From the NCBI GenBank assembly GCA_032164245.1, contig JAVMKO010000017.1:19630756-19694755 (forward strand): a DNA stretch of 64,000 bases. The letters run 5' to 3'. Of this stretch, positions 10,344-24,338 are shown piece after piece. The DNA comes from Sternotherus odoratus (taxonomy: Eukaryota; Chordata; Testudines; Kinosternidae). Within the stretch, counting starts at the first letter, position 1. Every line of letters starts with the position of its first letter. The notes under the pieces are model-generated. The model saw only the letters and a program-made list of their open reading frames with translations. It had not been told where the DNA came from and did not search any database. The position numbers were made by a program, and so were the translations under genes.

Positions 10344-13213
10344 TAAGTATTCCTGTTAGCTGAGTTAGCTCCGCATTCTCACTGGCAATGTTAAAGTGCT
10401 TCCATGTGGGGACTCCTGACATATTACTGTGGCTCTTTGGCATTGTACATTGGTAACTTCTGGCTCCTTCTCAGGCTCAGGTTGGCCACTTCTGGATTAG
10501 ACAGTTGGTAAGACAGCTAGCGGGCCACATGGGGTTTAGAGCCCATTAACTATTGATCACTGAGCCTGGCCATCTGTTTGGAAAGCAAGTGCTGATTTAG
10601 CTATTTTCTAGATTTTTACTGTATTGTTTAAGATTTGCAAGATTTAGGTTTTGTTTGTTCCATCTCATAAAATAAAGCCTCGAAATGGCTACTTCTACAC
10701 AGAAGCCCAAGCTCAATTTGCTGATGTGTTTGACTCAGCAGCCCCCCACGCTATGTGGAAGGCACTGAGACTGTTTTATTTATCTGCTTCCAAAGGTTCT
10801 GCTGATACAGTCGTCAGGTTTTCTGGATTAAACTGTGCGGAAGGGATAGAGTTTGTACATGACGTGGCTGATCTTGTGGTCCATTTTCTATCCCAATAAT
10901 TCCCCAGAATGTGGAATTTGTAAGACCATCAGACTCTCCTTGGATTGCTTGTTACATATATAAAAGGAATCCTGGGAATGTGAAGGACTTCCTGGCTGAC
11001 TTTTCATCCATGTGTGCCCTTTCTTCCCTTCCCCCTCCGATATATATTGTTGGAAGGGAACTAGAGCCGGCTGGGGTAAAGTCAAACTTGAGGAATTTCT
11101 GAACACACAGAAAACGCCCTTCAGCTTACTGTGCTTTGCCACTCCTCCCCCATTGTGGAAAGTATGATTAAAGTCAGCCCTCCTCCCCTGACTGCATGAA
11201 CCATGCGCACACATGCTGATGCCAGATTCCCTTCATTCCATGCTGCTGACTTCAAGAAAGGCTTGCTGTGACAAGCTGGAAATGGGGGCTGTCCGCTCCG
11301 TCTGTAACCCGAAGGCTACATCTGTGCTAGACCTTTACCCTAAAAATTCCCACCCATGCTGTTCTACTGGTAGGAGCTCTAGTGTAGATAAAGCGCCAGC
11401 AGCCACTGGTATGTTAGGCACCATTTTGTGTAACCCTTTCAGAACTGTCTAGATAATAGGGTAGTAAAAATGTCAGTAGCCACTGCCACCATATCTAATA
11501 TAAGTGCTACTGTTACTCCTCCTGTTAGTCAGGCCCCTAGTTGTAGGGGGAGGGTCTCTCGCGCCCCAACATCAAATTTTGCTGCTTCCTTCACAAAACA
11601 CGTACACTCCGTGTTTCATTTCTTTCTTTTTTTGGTCTGAGCCTCCTCATCTCCCACGTTGATGAACTTCCTGACACCCACATTGCCTCTCTCCCATCCA
11701 TATCAAGTGCAGCTGCTGAGATCCAATGTGGGATCTAAACCTGAGACTGGCAAAGCTAATAGATGTGCTCCCGGAGACTTCCACAGGGATAGAGTTCTCC
11801 TAGCACATTTGTACCAGACATGGTTCTGAGTTCCACCCTTATCTGAATCTTGGTCTCCCAGTATTCATCACTAGACTTGATTCTGATTCAGGGCTTTGAG
11901 CTTTCATTTTCATATGACAAAAACGTTCCAAACTGGAAATTCAGCAACAACTTAATCCAAAGTAAAAACAAAAACAATTTTAATTATTAAATGGAAAGAA
12001 GTTAGTTCTGCAGCCTCTGTTGTTTATTTTTATATCAAATTCAGTTTGTTTTATGATGCCCCCATTTGTTCATTGTGTCAATGAATTTTGTAATAGGCAA
12101 TGCACAACTGGATTAATGAAGCTATTAGGAAGAAGCTGGAGGCTGAGAAGCTGGGTAGTGGCCAGTTTTATCTTTTGATACCTGGAAAGGTGCAGATGAC
12201 AGTTTGATATTCTGGAATAAACCCAGCAGCTGGTTGTCTGTCTGTCTGATCCACGACAAAATTGTTAATAGCGCTAGTGAAGTTATTCTCTGCTTTCCCA
12301 GCTGCTGTTTTCATGTTGATGATCTCTCTTGATACAGGCACAGCACAAATCTATCATTTCTCCAGGAAAAGACTTTTTGGAACTGAACAAACGACTTATT
12401 AACTGTCTCTTGAGACTCACCAAGCATCAGTAGGGAAGGCAACAATTTTGGGGATTAGGACTAGAGCTGGGACTTTGTACCAACCTGTCACTGGATACAC
12501 AAGAAGCTGCTTATCTTCACACTCTGTTCATTGTCAATGTCCCAAGACTATTTTTTTTCTGAAATAAATTAGCTTTCACGTGCTGATGACTGCAAACAGC
12601 ACCAGCGTGGGTTGCTTTTCTGAACTGTTTCTTAATAATCATACAGTGGGTATTGCTCAATCAGCATCTAGGTTAGTTAGGAAAAAATAAGTACAGGGTA
12701 TTATCCTCAGAAATCTGGTGAGTGAGTTTTGCTCAGGTTTCAAGAGCAAACTGAATTAAGTGTGTCATTCAGAACACAGATAGAAAACCCTTCCCACAAA
12801 CAAATGTATAATAAGGCAAGCACTCAGATGCAGTTTAGAACTATTTAAGGACTCATAGAGTCCTCCATTATATACTGAATACGAAACATCAGGAAGGAAA
12901 TGCTAGACAAGTGGAAAGGCATAAGAGACTTTTGAGAGCTGACCCTTTCCTAGATGTGTAGCATTGTGACCGGACTAAGGTTTGAGCAGTAGGTGAAGAT
13001 TCCAACAGTGGGTCAGGTTAAAGAGAAACAAAAAACAATCCTTTCTGGGGATTCCAACTTGATCAGCCAAAGGAATATAGACTAGCAAAGCCTGGCCACA
13101 TTCTCTTCAGGCAGCTGAACAATCTGTAAACTGCAAACATGATATAAAGCAGCTTTTCTATCTGCAGAACTCTATTCTGGCTTTGGTCAGCAAACCTCTC
13201 TCTTATTAGAGTC
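10344..13213. other. Intron sequence without recognised gene
   Basis: A stretch near 11300-11460 resembles a worn MITE (TCTAGTGTAGATAAAGCG). Nothing else recognised; small ORFs lack homology I know. Confidence 0.45.
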
Positions 13214-13424
13214 CAGCGGTCGGCAACATCGGCATGCGGTACTGCAGGGTAAGTACCCTTAGCGGGCCCCGCTGCTTTATTTACCTGCTGTCTCACCCCG
13301 TGCCGCTTCCCGCGACCCCCATTGGACCGGGATGGTGAACCGCGGCTAGTGGGAGCCACGGGAAGCGGCGAGCTGGCCGGTAAATAAAGCAGCGGGGCCA
13401 GCTAAGGGTACTTGCCCTGCGGTC
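13214..13424. mobile_element. hAT-type MITE with a long internal hairpin
   Basis: Begins CAGCGGTCGGCAAC, a hAT-like terminus. The GC-rich body folds back on itself: GCTGCTTTATTTACC (from 13270) pairs with GGTAAATAAAGCAGC (from 13379), extended outward by GCAGGGTAAGTACCCTTAGC against its partner ending near 13421. The right terminus is missing. Confidence 0.7.
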
Positions 13425-13559
13425 CTGAGTAGCCCATCCTCTTTTAAGGCTCTGAACTTAACTATTCTCAGGTGCAGCTGACAGCTTCAGCTCAGGGAAG
13501 TGTGCCTGTCCTGTCTCGGTATTTCTGTTTTGCTTATCATCATGGTATCTGAGGTACTA

Positions 13560-14262
13560 CATCAACAGGATGTTAGAAATCATTAAAAAAGGGATAGAGA
13601 ATAAGCCGGAGAATATCTTATGGCCCTTATACAAATCCATGGTGCGCCCACATCTTGAATATTGTGTACAAATGTGGTCTCCTCATCTCAAAAAGGATAT
13701 ATTGGCATTAGAAAAGGTTCAGAGAAGGGCAACTAAAATGATCGGGGGTTTGGAACGGGTCCCATATGAGGAGAGATTAAAGACGCTAGGACTTTTTAGC
13801 TTGTAAAAGAGGAAACTAAGGGGGGATATGATAGAGGTATATAAAATTATGAATGGTATGGAGAAAGTGAATAAGGAAAAGATATTTACTTGTTCCCATA
13901 ATATAAGAACTAGGGGCCACCCAATGAAATTAGTGGGCATCAGGTTTAAAACAAATAAAAGGAAGTTCTTCACACAGCGCACAGTCAACCTGTGGAACTC
14001 CTTGCCTGAGGAGGCTGTGAAGGCTAGGATTATAACAGGGTTTAAAAGAGAACTGGATAAATTCATGGACGTTAAATCCATTAATGGCTATTAGCCAGGA
14101 TGGGTAAGAAATGGTGTCCCTAGCCTCTGTTTGTCAGAGGGGGGTGATGGATGGCAGGAGAGAGATCACTTGATCATTATCTGTTAGGTTCACTCACTCC
14201 GGGGCATCTGGCATTGGCATGGACCGTTGGTCTGACCCAGTACGGCCTTTCTTATGTTCTTT
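13560..14262 (+). repeat. CR1 LINE 3' part, relatively young copy
   Basis: Two open segments (13570-13802 and 13828-14091) separated by a short disruption encode the end of the CR1 reverse transcriptase [49 protein letters not shown]. The 3' end is TCTGACCCAGTACGGCCTTT then CTTATGTTCT. The least decayed CR1 in the window. Confidence 0.9.
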
Positions 14263-16585
14263 TGTGTTATTTCAGCAGGCATTGGCTACAATGGAAAGTC
14301 TGTGGCCTTATCACAAGACAAAAGCAAGCGTGAATTAAAAACCCATCTCCAGGAGTCATACTAGAATGTTCCTGTTCGATCACATCCTGCAAACCAGTGC
14401 TTTGTGGCATTTATTGTAGAAACTCCCTTTAATTTGCATGAACCAAAGGACAGTCTTTCTTTAACTGGGCTTGTGGGTTTTGCATCTCAGTCTGCTAGAT
14501 GTATATTGCTTCAGCTACAATTACAGCATCAGAGAACAACATGGTTTTCACATCTTTTTGTGAAATTTACATAACTCTTTGTAGATGATGATTTTGTAAT
14601 TGCTGAACTGTTAACCTGCTTAGCATGAGCCTATAAATCATTAAATTATGTGTAAATGCTGAGTGAGGAAAGTTCTCAGCTATTCTAGATCCAGCTCCAT
14701 CCATTGGTAGGTGCTGCAGGACACCCGTACTTTTCAGAGCCAGCAAGGACTCTCTCCTTGGAGTCCTAGGGAGAAAAATAATCATGGAGAGATCCTGCCT
14801 GTGTGTATAAAGCAAACGTTACAGCACAATTCAAACACACAATGCAATGTAAGACCATCATCTAAGGATTATTTTATGGCTTTGAGATTCCATTTTGCGT
14901 GTGTGCTCTTTTTCTTTCCTTATTATATAGATGGGCAGGGAGGAATCACCGCGGTTCTTGTTAGTTTATTCTAGTTTCTCTGTGCTGCTGTGCGTACATT
15001 TGGGCTGTGGGAGTAGCGCTGCTTGCTCTGGAGAGGAGTGCTGATTGAATTTGCAATGTCTAAAATAGCCACAAGTTGAGTGTTGCTCCTATGCCACCCT
15101 CTCCTGGCTGTGGTAAGGGGAGTTGCCAGAATACCCTATATTACCCTTTTGGAGAGTAGTAAAGTGTGAAAAACCCCATTCTGAGAGTTGCTTCCCTTCT
15201 CACCGCTGTTTTGTTTGTTCTTTTCAGATTGCAAAGAGTTTTAGTGCTGATCTGGCCTTATATAGTCATTTCCTATTATTAGAAACATTTCCCTGAGATC
15301 TTGTTGGGGGAGTAGCAGAGGGAAATCCTGTTTCCTTCATCTAAAATGCAGGGCTAGCAGCACTTTTCATACACTCCACGTCTAATGTCCATGGGATGAG
15401 GGGTTCATTATAATTTAGTTTCTGGCTCCAGTTCCTTTAAAACTATTACCATTTCTAGAAAGAGCTCCTATTCCAGCAGGTTTCTTCCATTCAGTCACAT
15501 ATACTACAGTTTAAAGCATTGTGTCTGACCATGTAAAACGTGCCCAGTTTTTCTCTGCCAACTATCGTCTTTCTCTGGGTATCAGATGTTTCCTAATGAT
15601 TTGGAAAACTGACTCACTCTTTGTTGCCACAGGTGACATGGCAAGATGGGCATGATCCACCCTTGCCTGTGTCGGAACGGAGCCTGTGAGGAAGTGAGTG
15701 ATGATTATAACAGCATTTGGAGAAAGAGAGGAGCACAACGAGGAGGGGATGGATTCTGTTTTGTGTGTGCAGAAAGAATGTGTTTTTAGAGAAGCAATTG
15801 GCTGCTGAAAACACTGACATATGCACAGACCTTGGACACTTAACTTTTCCTGTGAAAACATTTTTTCCCCATAAAAGGAAGATTAGGTCCTGCCACTGGG
15901 AGGGACTGTTGAGAAAGTCACTTATGAGGAATGCACACCAGCTGAACTGGGTCAGACTGTTCATATTAATGACTTTTTAAAATAATTCTTCTAGTATTGC
16001 CTCAGATTAAGCAGGGGAGCCACCCAACATTTCAGTAAAGTAGGGTAAAAAGACACTGAATTATCTTTTAGGCTCTTTATTATTGAGACTGGTGGAGCTA
16101 TTACTGTAGGGTTCAAAATGAGTGGTGCTACTGGTACATTTCTGTGAAGTTATTTGAACAGGCATCTGATTTGGCTGCAATTTGGTATTTGCAATTTGAA
16201 CCACAAGTTTGGTGACATTTAAGAGAGAGTTGATGAAACTTGGGGTAGAATAGCCACAAGCTAGTGACTGCACATGAGATGTACTGTTAAGTCCTGTAAT
16301 ATTGTATGGAGAAAATTTATAAAAGAGTGGAGATTTGTTTTGATAGACGTGATTAGTGCCTGTCCTGCAACTCCTGTTTTATTGATTCAGTAGGAAACAA
16401 AGATATACAGAGTTCTTCAGGTTTAGTAGGTCAGCCCAGCTTCTGTTTTCCAACCTAACTGTTGTAGGGACACAATTGCTTTGTATGTGAAGTAGCCAGA
16501 TTTAAATGTTACAGTTCTTTTGTTTTATCTGTGCCTTTTTTTCAAAGGCACCTTGTATCTTGGTATCTGAGTGCTGAACAGCACA
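14263..16585. other. Intron sequence without recognised gene
   Basis: No gene, RNA or named repeat recognised. Confidence 0.5.
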
Positions 16586-18048
16586 TAAGGATGGCCATAT
16601 TGGGTTAGACCAAAGGCCTATCCAGCCCAATATCCTGTCTTCCAACAGTGGCCAATGTCAGGTGCCCCAGAGGGAATGAACAGAACAAGTAATCATCAAG
16701 TGACCAACCCCTGTCGCCCATTCCCAGCTTCTGGCAACAGAGGCTAGGGACACCATCCCTGCCCATCCTGGTTAATACCCATTGATGGACCTGTCCTCCA
16801 TGAACTTATCTAGTTGTTTTTTTGGCCCCTGTTATAGTCTTGACCTTCACAGCATCTTCTGGCAAAGAGTTCCACAGATTGACTATGCATTGTGTGGGAA
16901 AAAAACTTCCTTTTGTTTGTTTTAAACCTTCTGCCTATTCATTTCATTTGGTGACCCCTACTTCTTGTGTTATGAGAAGAAGTAAATAACACTTCCTTAT
17001 TTACTTTCTCCCCACCAGTCATGATTTCATGAACCTCTATCAGATCCTCCTTAGTTGTCTTTTTTCCAAGCTGAAAAGCCCCAGTCTTCTTAATTTCTCC
17101 CCATGACAGCAATTTCATTCCCTTAATCATTTTTGTTGTCCTTTTCTGAAACTTTTCCAGTTCCAGTATATCTTTTTTTTGAGATGGGGCAATCATATCA
17201 GCACACAGTATTCAAGATGTGGGCATACCATGATTTATATAGAGGCAATACGATATTTTCTGTCATATTATCTATCCCTGTCTTAATGAGTCCCAACATT
17301 CTGTTTGGTCTTTTGATTACCGCTGCACATTGAGTGAATGTTTTGAGAGAACTATCCACAATAACTCCAAGATCTTTCTTGAGTGGTAACAGCTAATTTA
17401 GACTCCCTTATTTTATATGTATGGTTAGAATTACGTTTTCCATTGTGCATTACTTTGCATTTTCAACATTGAATGTTATCTGCCATTTGGTTGCCCAGTC
17501 ACCCAGTTTTGTGAGATCTTTATGTAATTCTTTGCAGATTGCTTGAGACTTAACTATCTTGACTGCTTGCATCCGACGAAGTGGGTATTAGCCCACGAAA
17601 GCTTATGCTCCAATATTTTAGTTAGTCTTTAAGGTGCCACAGGACTCTTTGTTACCTCTGCTATTCCAGACTAACATGGCTACCTCTCTGATTCTTGAGT
17701 AGTTTTGTATCATCTGCAAATTTTGCCACCTCACTGTTTATTCTTTTTTCCAGATCATTTATGAGTAAGTTGAATAGGGCTGGTCCCAGTACAGACTCCT
17801 GGGGGACACCACTATTTACCTCTCTCCATTCTGAAAACTGACCATTTCTTCCTAGCCTTTGTTTCCTATCTTTTAATCAGTTACCAGTCCATCAGAGGAC
17901 CTTCTCTCTCATTCCATCACACCTTACTTTGCTTAAGAGCCTTTGGTGAGGGACCTTGTCAAAGGCTTTCTGAAAATCTAAGTACACTATACCCACTGGA
18001 TCCCCCTTGTCCACATGTTTGTTGATCCTCTCAAAGGATAGGATTCCT
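16586..18048 (-). repeat. CR1 LINE, reverse-transcriptase portion, interrupted by an R1 copy
   Basis: On the minus strand this reads from the RT palm region (the plus strand near 17960-18005 encodes in reverse the motif YLDFQKAF), through SGVPQGSVLGP-like codons near 17800, to the CR1 3' end (plus strand ATGGCCATATTGGGTTAGAC near 16590). A 128-bp R1 repeat sits inside at 17563-17690. Confidence 0.88.
17563..17690 (-). repeat. R1 repeat, single copy inside CR1
   Basis: Contains CATCCGACGAAGTGGG, then CCCACGAAAGCTTATGC, then CTTTAAGGTGCCACAGGACT. Flanked by TATCTTGA (17555-17562) and ATTCTTGA (17691-17698), an imperfect 8-bp duplication. It postdates the CR1 it interrupts. Confidence 0.8.
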
Positions 18049-19184
18049 GGAATATGCATATTTATTTATGGAAGAATGGGATCCTCAGGAGTTGGTTGTG
18101 GAAGGCTTTATTAGAAACATGCATCAATAATGCCAGTCACTGGTGTTCAGTTGCCTTCTGTGAAGGAGCCATTGGTGATTTAACTTACCATGGAGGTCAG
18201 GTGTTCTTGCTAGTTTTAACCATACATGAGGACAGGAGTAGTTTTTGTAAGTGGTGAGTTAGATGTCCTTCAAAGCCTCAGGCACCTATTTTGAGTTACT
18301 TTAGGAAGTCAAGGTGCTTTACCATTCTGGATCACCTAAAGTATGCAGCACAGGGCACCTTAAGAATGTTTTTGGTTGATGAAGAGACCTGTTATCTTCT
18401 CCAGCTAGATAAGGGAGCCTTCCTTTTGGAGCCCTCCTTGCCTGTGTGGAATGGGTTGGTTCCAATAGCATCTAGCCAGATGCATGTAAATTCCACAATC
18501 TGAAACTGTTTTCATTTTTGTTAAGGCAGCAGACCTTGTAGAGAAAAACTATTGAAAAAATAGTATTATGTGAGAAATGGTACATGAACCTATAACTGCA
18601 CCCTGTACTTGGCATCTCCTGACTTTTTTGAGTACTTTAACCATGAAATCCAACACTCTGCTAATGAAGTATTGTGGACAGCATATACTAAAGGCATTCT
18701 CTGAGACTCCCAGATTCATATTGTGTAGCAAAACCTGGAATCCTGAATTTAGGAGAAGATGAATGCTTTGCCAAAGCCCGTTTAATGGGGCTTGGTTCCA
18801 ATTCATTTATTTAATTTAAATAGAGCCATCCGTTGCTGAGGCAGCTAGGCAGCTCATGTTCTGCTTTCTGAGCCTTTCAGTGCAGGGCTGAGGGAAGAAT
18901 TTCCTGTCTCCTTGTTTTGAATGTGAATTTGCGTGTTGGGAATTCACTGCTTATCAGTAGTGAGCAGAGCAGTCCCAGTGCTCTCATCCAAGGCTTCAAT
19001 GAGTCACTACTGACTGAAGGGGCTTGGAAAAGATGATTCACATCTCTGCCTTTAGTAGCAATGGAACCTCCATCTCTCCTGAGCACTAGGCACAGATTGT
19101 CATTGACCTCCGCCTAGCTGGCGAGGAAGAAACTGTTTGGATTGCCTTTGAGCCATATTGCTCAAGGGTCCATATGTTTTAAAC
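18049..19184. other. Intron sequence without recognised gene
   Basis: No supported feature. Confidence 0.5.
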
Positions 19185-19324
19185 AGGAATCAGAGAGGTA
19201 GCCGTGTTAGTCTGGAATAGCAGAGGTAACAGAGTCCTGTGGCACCTTAAAGACTAACTATAAAGTTTTGAAGCATAAGCTTTCGTGGGTTAATACCCAC
19301 TTCGTCGGATGCAAGCAGTGGAAG
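19185..19324 (+). repeat. R1 repeat, single copy with 10-bp target duplication
   Basis: Full-length-looking copy: CAGAGAGGTAGCCGTGTTAG at the head, AGTCCTGTGGCACCTTAAAG, then AAGCTTTCGTGGG and CCCACTTCGTCGGATGC. The direct repeat TGTTTTAAAC flanks it exactly (19175-19184, 19325-19334). Confidence 0.85.
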
Positions 19325-22300
19325 TGTTTTAAACCGTCATTTTATCTGTATGCTTTCCAACCCCCTCCTATCTACCCACAGTTGGTTCTCTCCTAACTCC
19401 CTCCCGTAGCAGTTGATCATATCCTTTGTAGTTTTCTAGCCTCAAAAGCAGGAATATTACCTGTTCTGTCCTGACCAGGGCTTTGGCAACTGTGGAGAGA
19501 TGTTTTGAGAGCTTGCTTGTGTGAACTAGAGGCAGATGCAGGGCAGTAGGAAGGGGAGGGAGGATGTTAGTCTGAATAATGCGGAACATGATTCAATGTG
19601 GCTTAACATAACAGCTTGGATCACTTTTATTGACTTGTACTGTCTCAAATCAACCTGTCGTCTATAGTCTGTAATGGACTCTTTTCCTTTCAGTAATATC
19701 TGAATTGATAAGCAGGGATTGTGCCTTGGTATGTGTATGGATAGTGCCTAGCACGACAAGGTCCTGATTTTGGTTGTGGCCTCTAATACGACTATAATAA
19801 AGAGTGATAATGGTGGTTCAGTCGTCAGGTGTGGCACAAGTATATTCGTGAGATTGTGGCAGAATTTTGTTCATAAAGTGGGAGTTTTCTGAAGAGAGGG
19901 AAGCTGTTACGTGTGAGGTGCCCAATGCAGTTTCATTCACCTAATAACCTTCTGTGGTGCAGATTTGTAATTCACCACACATATTGTATTCTCTCTCCTT
20001 CCATGGCTGGAATCCCGACTAGGATTATAGACATTTTAGAAAAATGCTAATGAAAATGAACGCTCTTCTGAAAGGGTCATAGTAAAGCTGAGGCTGTCAG
20101 AGGAGGCTGTTATAATGCAATAGTGACCTGACATGGTTAAAACATGGTTTATTCTTGGAATGTAAGTTGAACTAAACTGGGTTTTAACTGTGCTCCTGCG
20201 TTGAGCTACAGCACCAAAAGTCCAAAGCTTCAGTAAGTTTTTTGTGTATGGTTTGGTCTCTCCTATGCTGCAGAATTGATCAGTGTTTTTACAGTTTTTT
20301 CAGGGGTCCATGCTATTGTAACCATGCCACTTCCCACACACCCATCAGACACAAAATTTGGTAGTGCAGATATGTTCTGAAGAAGCAGCCTTAGTTAACC
20401 AGGCAGCTCTTTAAAGAAATTCCTAATACACTGGCTCATCTAGTTTTGAGCCTCCTTTTAAAGGCCAAGTCACTTTCCAGATTGAGGTGAGGTTAACTAA
20501 GTACTGCAATTGTAAACATACCAGACCCTTTCAAGGAGGGAGCTGTTTAGAGCCAGGGTGTGGGTTGTGTCAACATGTCAGTATAGCATAGTGTACTTCA
20601 GTGCTTTCTGAAGCCAGAGTACAATAAACATGAAACTTAAATTTGCATATTTTAAATAGTGCCTCTCAGCCAGGATCACAAAGCTTTTCTGAGCTATAGG
20701 AATACTTTCACTCACTGCTGAAACACAGCTTGCTTTTTATTGGAATGCAACAGTTGTTTAACAGTTTGCCGTTTGCCATAGAAGTTGAGGACAAGAAGCG
20801 AAAAGAGAACTTGCAGCCAGTTAGAACTGTAGAGGGAAATAAGGGAGATAGTGTAATTGTTCAAACTAGAATCTGCGCAGGACACCAGGACTGATGCTCC
20901 AATTCTTTTGAAAAATGCCATAGGATCCTTGCCACAAATGTTCAGGGCTGTGGTATTCTGTTTAATCTAAAAGAAGGCAGTATAACACCTCCTAGCTGCA
21001 CACTGGGGGACTGGGTCATTATGATCAGATTGCCACACCAAATAGCTAACACCTCTTCCACAATTATCGGGGTTTTAAGAGGCCAACTACTTTTTCACAA
21101 CTCAAGTGTTCAGAAAAGTTTACAATTGTATTCTGCGGAATTTAAAAAAAAACACAAAAAAACCCTTATCTTCATAGAAGGGGACATATGCAGTGACTAT
21201 GAAGAGAGTGGGTTTTTTCCTCATCCAAGCATTATCCATGTCCAATCCTATTTCATATGAGACAAGATGGGCTTGTAGTGGAAATCTAAGGTGTACATAT
21301 TGCTGGTGGGAAGTTTCACTGAGAAGATGGGGGGAAGAAAACCTTCACATGGGTTGACTTGAGGTGATACGAGCAGCCGAAGACTTGAAATGGGGAATTT
21401 CCTGTACCTTTTGGAGCTGAAATTCTTGGAGTACATGGAAATGTAAAGTAACCACTGGGCAAGAATTTTTAAGTCTTTAGATTTTTTTCCCTCAGGTTCT
21501 GCTCCTCTCCATGAGGAGTCTGTTAGTGAGGGCAGTTGATCACCACCTGTTGTCATAGTTTGCCAACAAGCTATAAACCTTAATGGTCTTTCAGCAGTTC
21601 CTAGACACACATGCCAGTTATTTACAGATGAAAAATACAATGTGGTTTGAACAGTAATGCTAGAATATGATGTAGGATCCTTAGATGTATGAGAATCATC
21701 AGCCTAATGGCTGAAGAATTAACATATCTTCACTTCTACTCCTAAAGAGTACAGTATGCTCAGGGAAGGGAACCAACTTTATCTTTACTACTGCTTCCCC
21801 TCAATCCTGCACTGAGCTCTGCCTGCCCATTCTCCTCCCAAGCTTTACAGTCACTGAATAGTGAGGGGCTTTGACTGGGTACCCCTGTTGGCCTCCCCAA
21901 GACCCTGGAAGGTACTGATTGTCTGAAATAGCCCCAGTATTGGCTACTAATTTCAGAAAAGTTTGAGTAGACAACACAGGGCACTAGGAATAGCCTAATT
22001 TTACCAGACCTGAAGATTCAAAAAAGGGTGTGTGTTTTGCAGAAAACCAGGGAATCTGAACTAAAGTCTCGTTTGGGTCAGAGTAGAAGTACCTCTGTGT
22101 AGATGGATACAAGGCACTCGGAGCACAAATCTCTTTAATTGGGACTCACGGCTCAATCAGTGAAGGCTGTATTGTCAGGCTAATAGGTTGACATGCTATA
22201 GATTTCAGGACAAGGAATTTGTCTCCTCTCTGCATGGACAGCACCCAGCATGTGCAGGTGTTCCTTCCGTTTTAATAATTTGTCCAGGTAGTGGCTAGCT

Positions 22301-24338
22301 GTAGCACCCCATATTGTGAACTTTTTGAACTGAGGGATAGTCATGAAACTATATAAAAGGGAAATTCATGGCAGTACGATCTGTGTAGATTGCAGTTATC
22401 TGGATTCTGAGACATACCACCCAGTACTCATCTTCTCTTGAGAAACTCCTTCAGCTGCTGGCATGTTGCTGTGAATCAAATTGCATGGCTGGAAAGTTTT
22501 ATTGCCTTTAATATTTTTTGTTACGGAAGTCTAGATAGAAGGGAAATCAAATCTCCTTAGTATGGAGTTGATCCCCTTCAATAGACTGCTTGGCCTCCAA
22601 CACTGCTTACAATCGCTCCAAGTCTGCCATAAATTACAGCAGCTTTGTATACTACCTGGGGGCTGCTCTGGGGCCTAGAATAGCTGGAGTGCAGTATGTT
22701 TTATCCATGCCAGCATAGTGCAGAAGGCTGCAATATTTGAGACAATTTCAAGCTCTTATCATGCTGAATTGTTGCCATCCTGTGACTTCTCCCCAGCGTG
22801 GCCAGGAAACATAGAGGGTTTCAACTGCCCTAAACTAGGGGGACTCATTAACTCCATTCTATAATGAAGTGCCTCGTGTTGGGAAGTTACCCAAAAACCC
22901 CTGCTGCCAGCAGCAATACTGGGTATTATGGGATAAGTCCTGCAGATGTGCTAGCATGCACTGGTGCAACCCTGGTTGTAAGAGCTTTGGATGTGGATGC
23001 TTCACAACAATTCTGGAACAGAATGTCGCTGGGTACATGTGCTAAACTGTTGCAAGGACAAACAAGAAAATCAAGGGTTTCCTATCAGAGTTTGTGCAGT
23101 GATTCCTTTGGTTTGCTGGAGTCATAGGAGGAGCACTTTTCTGTGGACTTGCAGGTCAATGTGTTTGAGTTTGATTCAGTCCAGCCCACTTGATGATGAT
23201 CCTTGCCTTTTTGTGCAAATTTTGCCACAGCAGAACATATGGCTGCTGCCTTTGCTTTTTTCCTGTGGTTTTGGATTATAGGCTCTGGCCCAAGGTTTCC
23301 AGCCTCTCCTTTTCTTTCAATTTTTCTCTGTCATTAGACAGCTTGTGCTCCACATACATGCAACAGGCTTCTTTTATCTCAAGCTTCAGCTGGCGATTTG
23401 TGTGTCTGTCTCTCTGGTTTGAAGGGGAGGAGAGTTTTTGTTGCTCACTCTCCTCCTTATACTCCTTCTTTAGCAGGATGAAGTAGGAGTTGGGTAGGCA
23501 GGAGTGGTTTCTGACGGTACTAAAAATGTAATTAAAAAAGGCGACTGATGGAAGAGAGCTCTCCTCAGATTTCTTGCTTTGAGACAGCATAACTGACTTT
23601 CTGGAAGTGCCTTGTGAGCTAAAAAGGATCGGAAATGAAGTTCAGGGCTGCGGTAAGATTTGTTTAACTGCTGTGTTCTTTCTGCAGTCTTTCTAATGTG
23701 TGCCCAGCCCAAGAGAAATGGGGAGAATTCTTCAGGGTTTCAGCAGGAAGTCCCTGTGCTTCACACATACAATTTCAAATGGAAAACTCCTGCTTGGAAA
23801 GTTAAGTGTGAGTGCTTGAGATGGGGAGAAGAAAAGCAAGGCAGGTTGGTGGGTTATATTTTCAGGAGGCGAGTGTATGTGGGAGTACAGAGGTTGGGAA
23901 GAGACTGAGGCAGGAATGTGCTGGGTTGTGGAGAGGGTATGTGTGTCATGTTTTGGGGTTCTTTTTGTGTGATGCCAATCTGTACTTTCAGTAATTGTGA
24001 ATTTTTTTTTTAGGTGTAATTATGAAATTACTAATTTGGGTTTAAATCGAGTAATTTTACAAGCACTCACATGTAATGTATATACAATGTGCATGTGTGT
24101 GTCACTCACCACAAGGGTCTTAAGGATACAGCAAATAGTATGGGCAGTGGGTGTGGTGCATTCTTCACAACCCCATGGCACAAGTGCCTACGGTGCAGTG
24201 AGGTTCTGAGAGGAGGCAAGTCAGAGTGGTTTTTAATGGTTTGGGACACTGCTGAATTCACCACCAAAGCCACAGGCTGTGTGTTGCACTTGAACTGCCC
24301 TTGTGCACTCTGAAGGACTATGTTAAAATGCTCCTGGT
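19325..24338. other. Intron sequence without recognised gene
   Basis: About 5 kb without an ORF, RNA or repeat I can name. Short open frames show no protein family. Confidence 0.45.
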
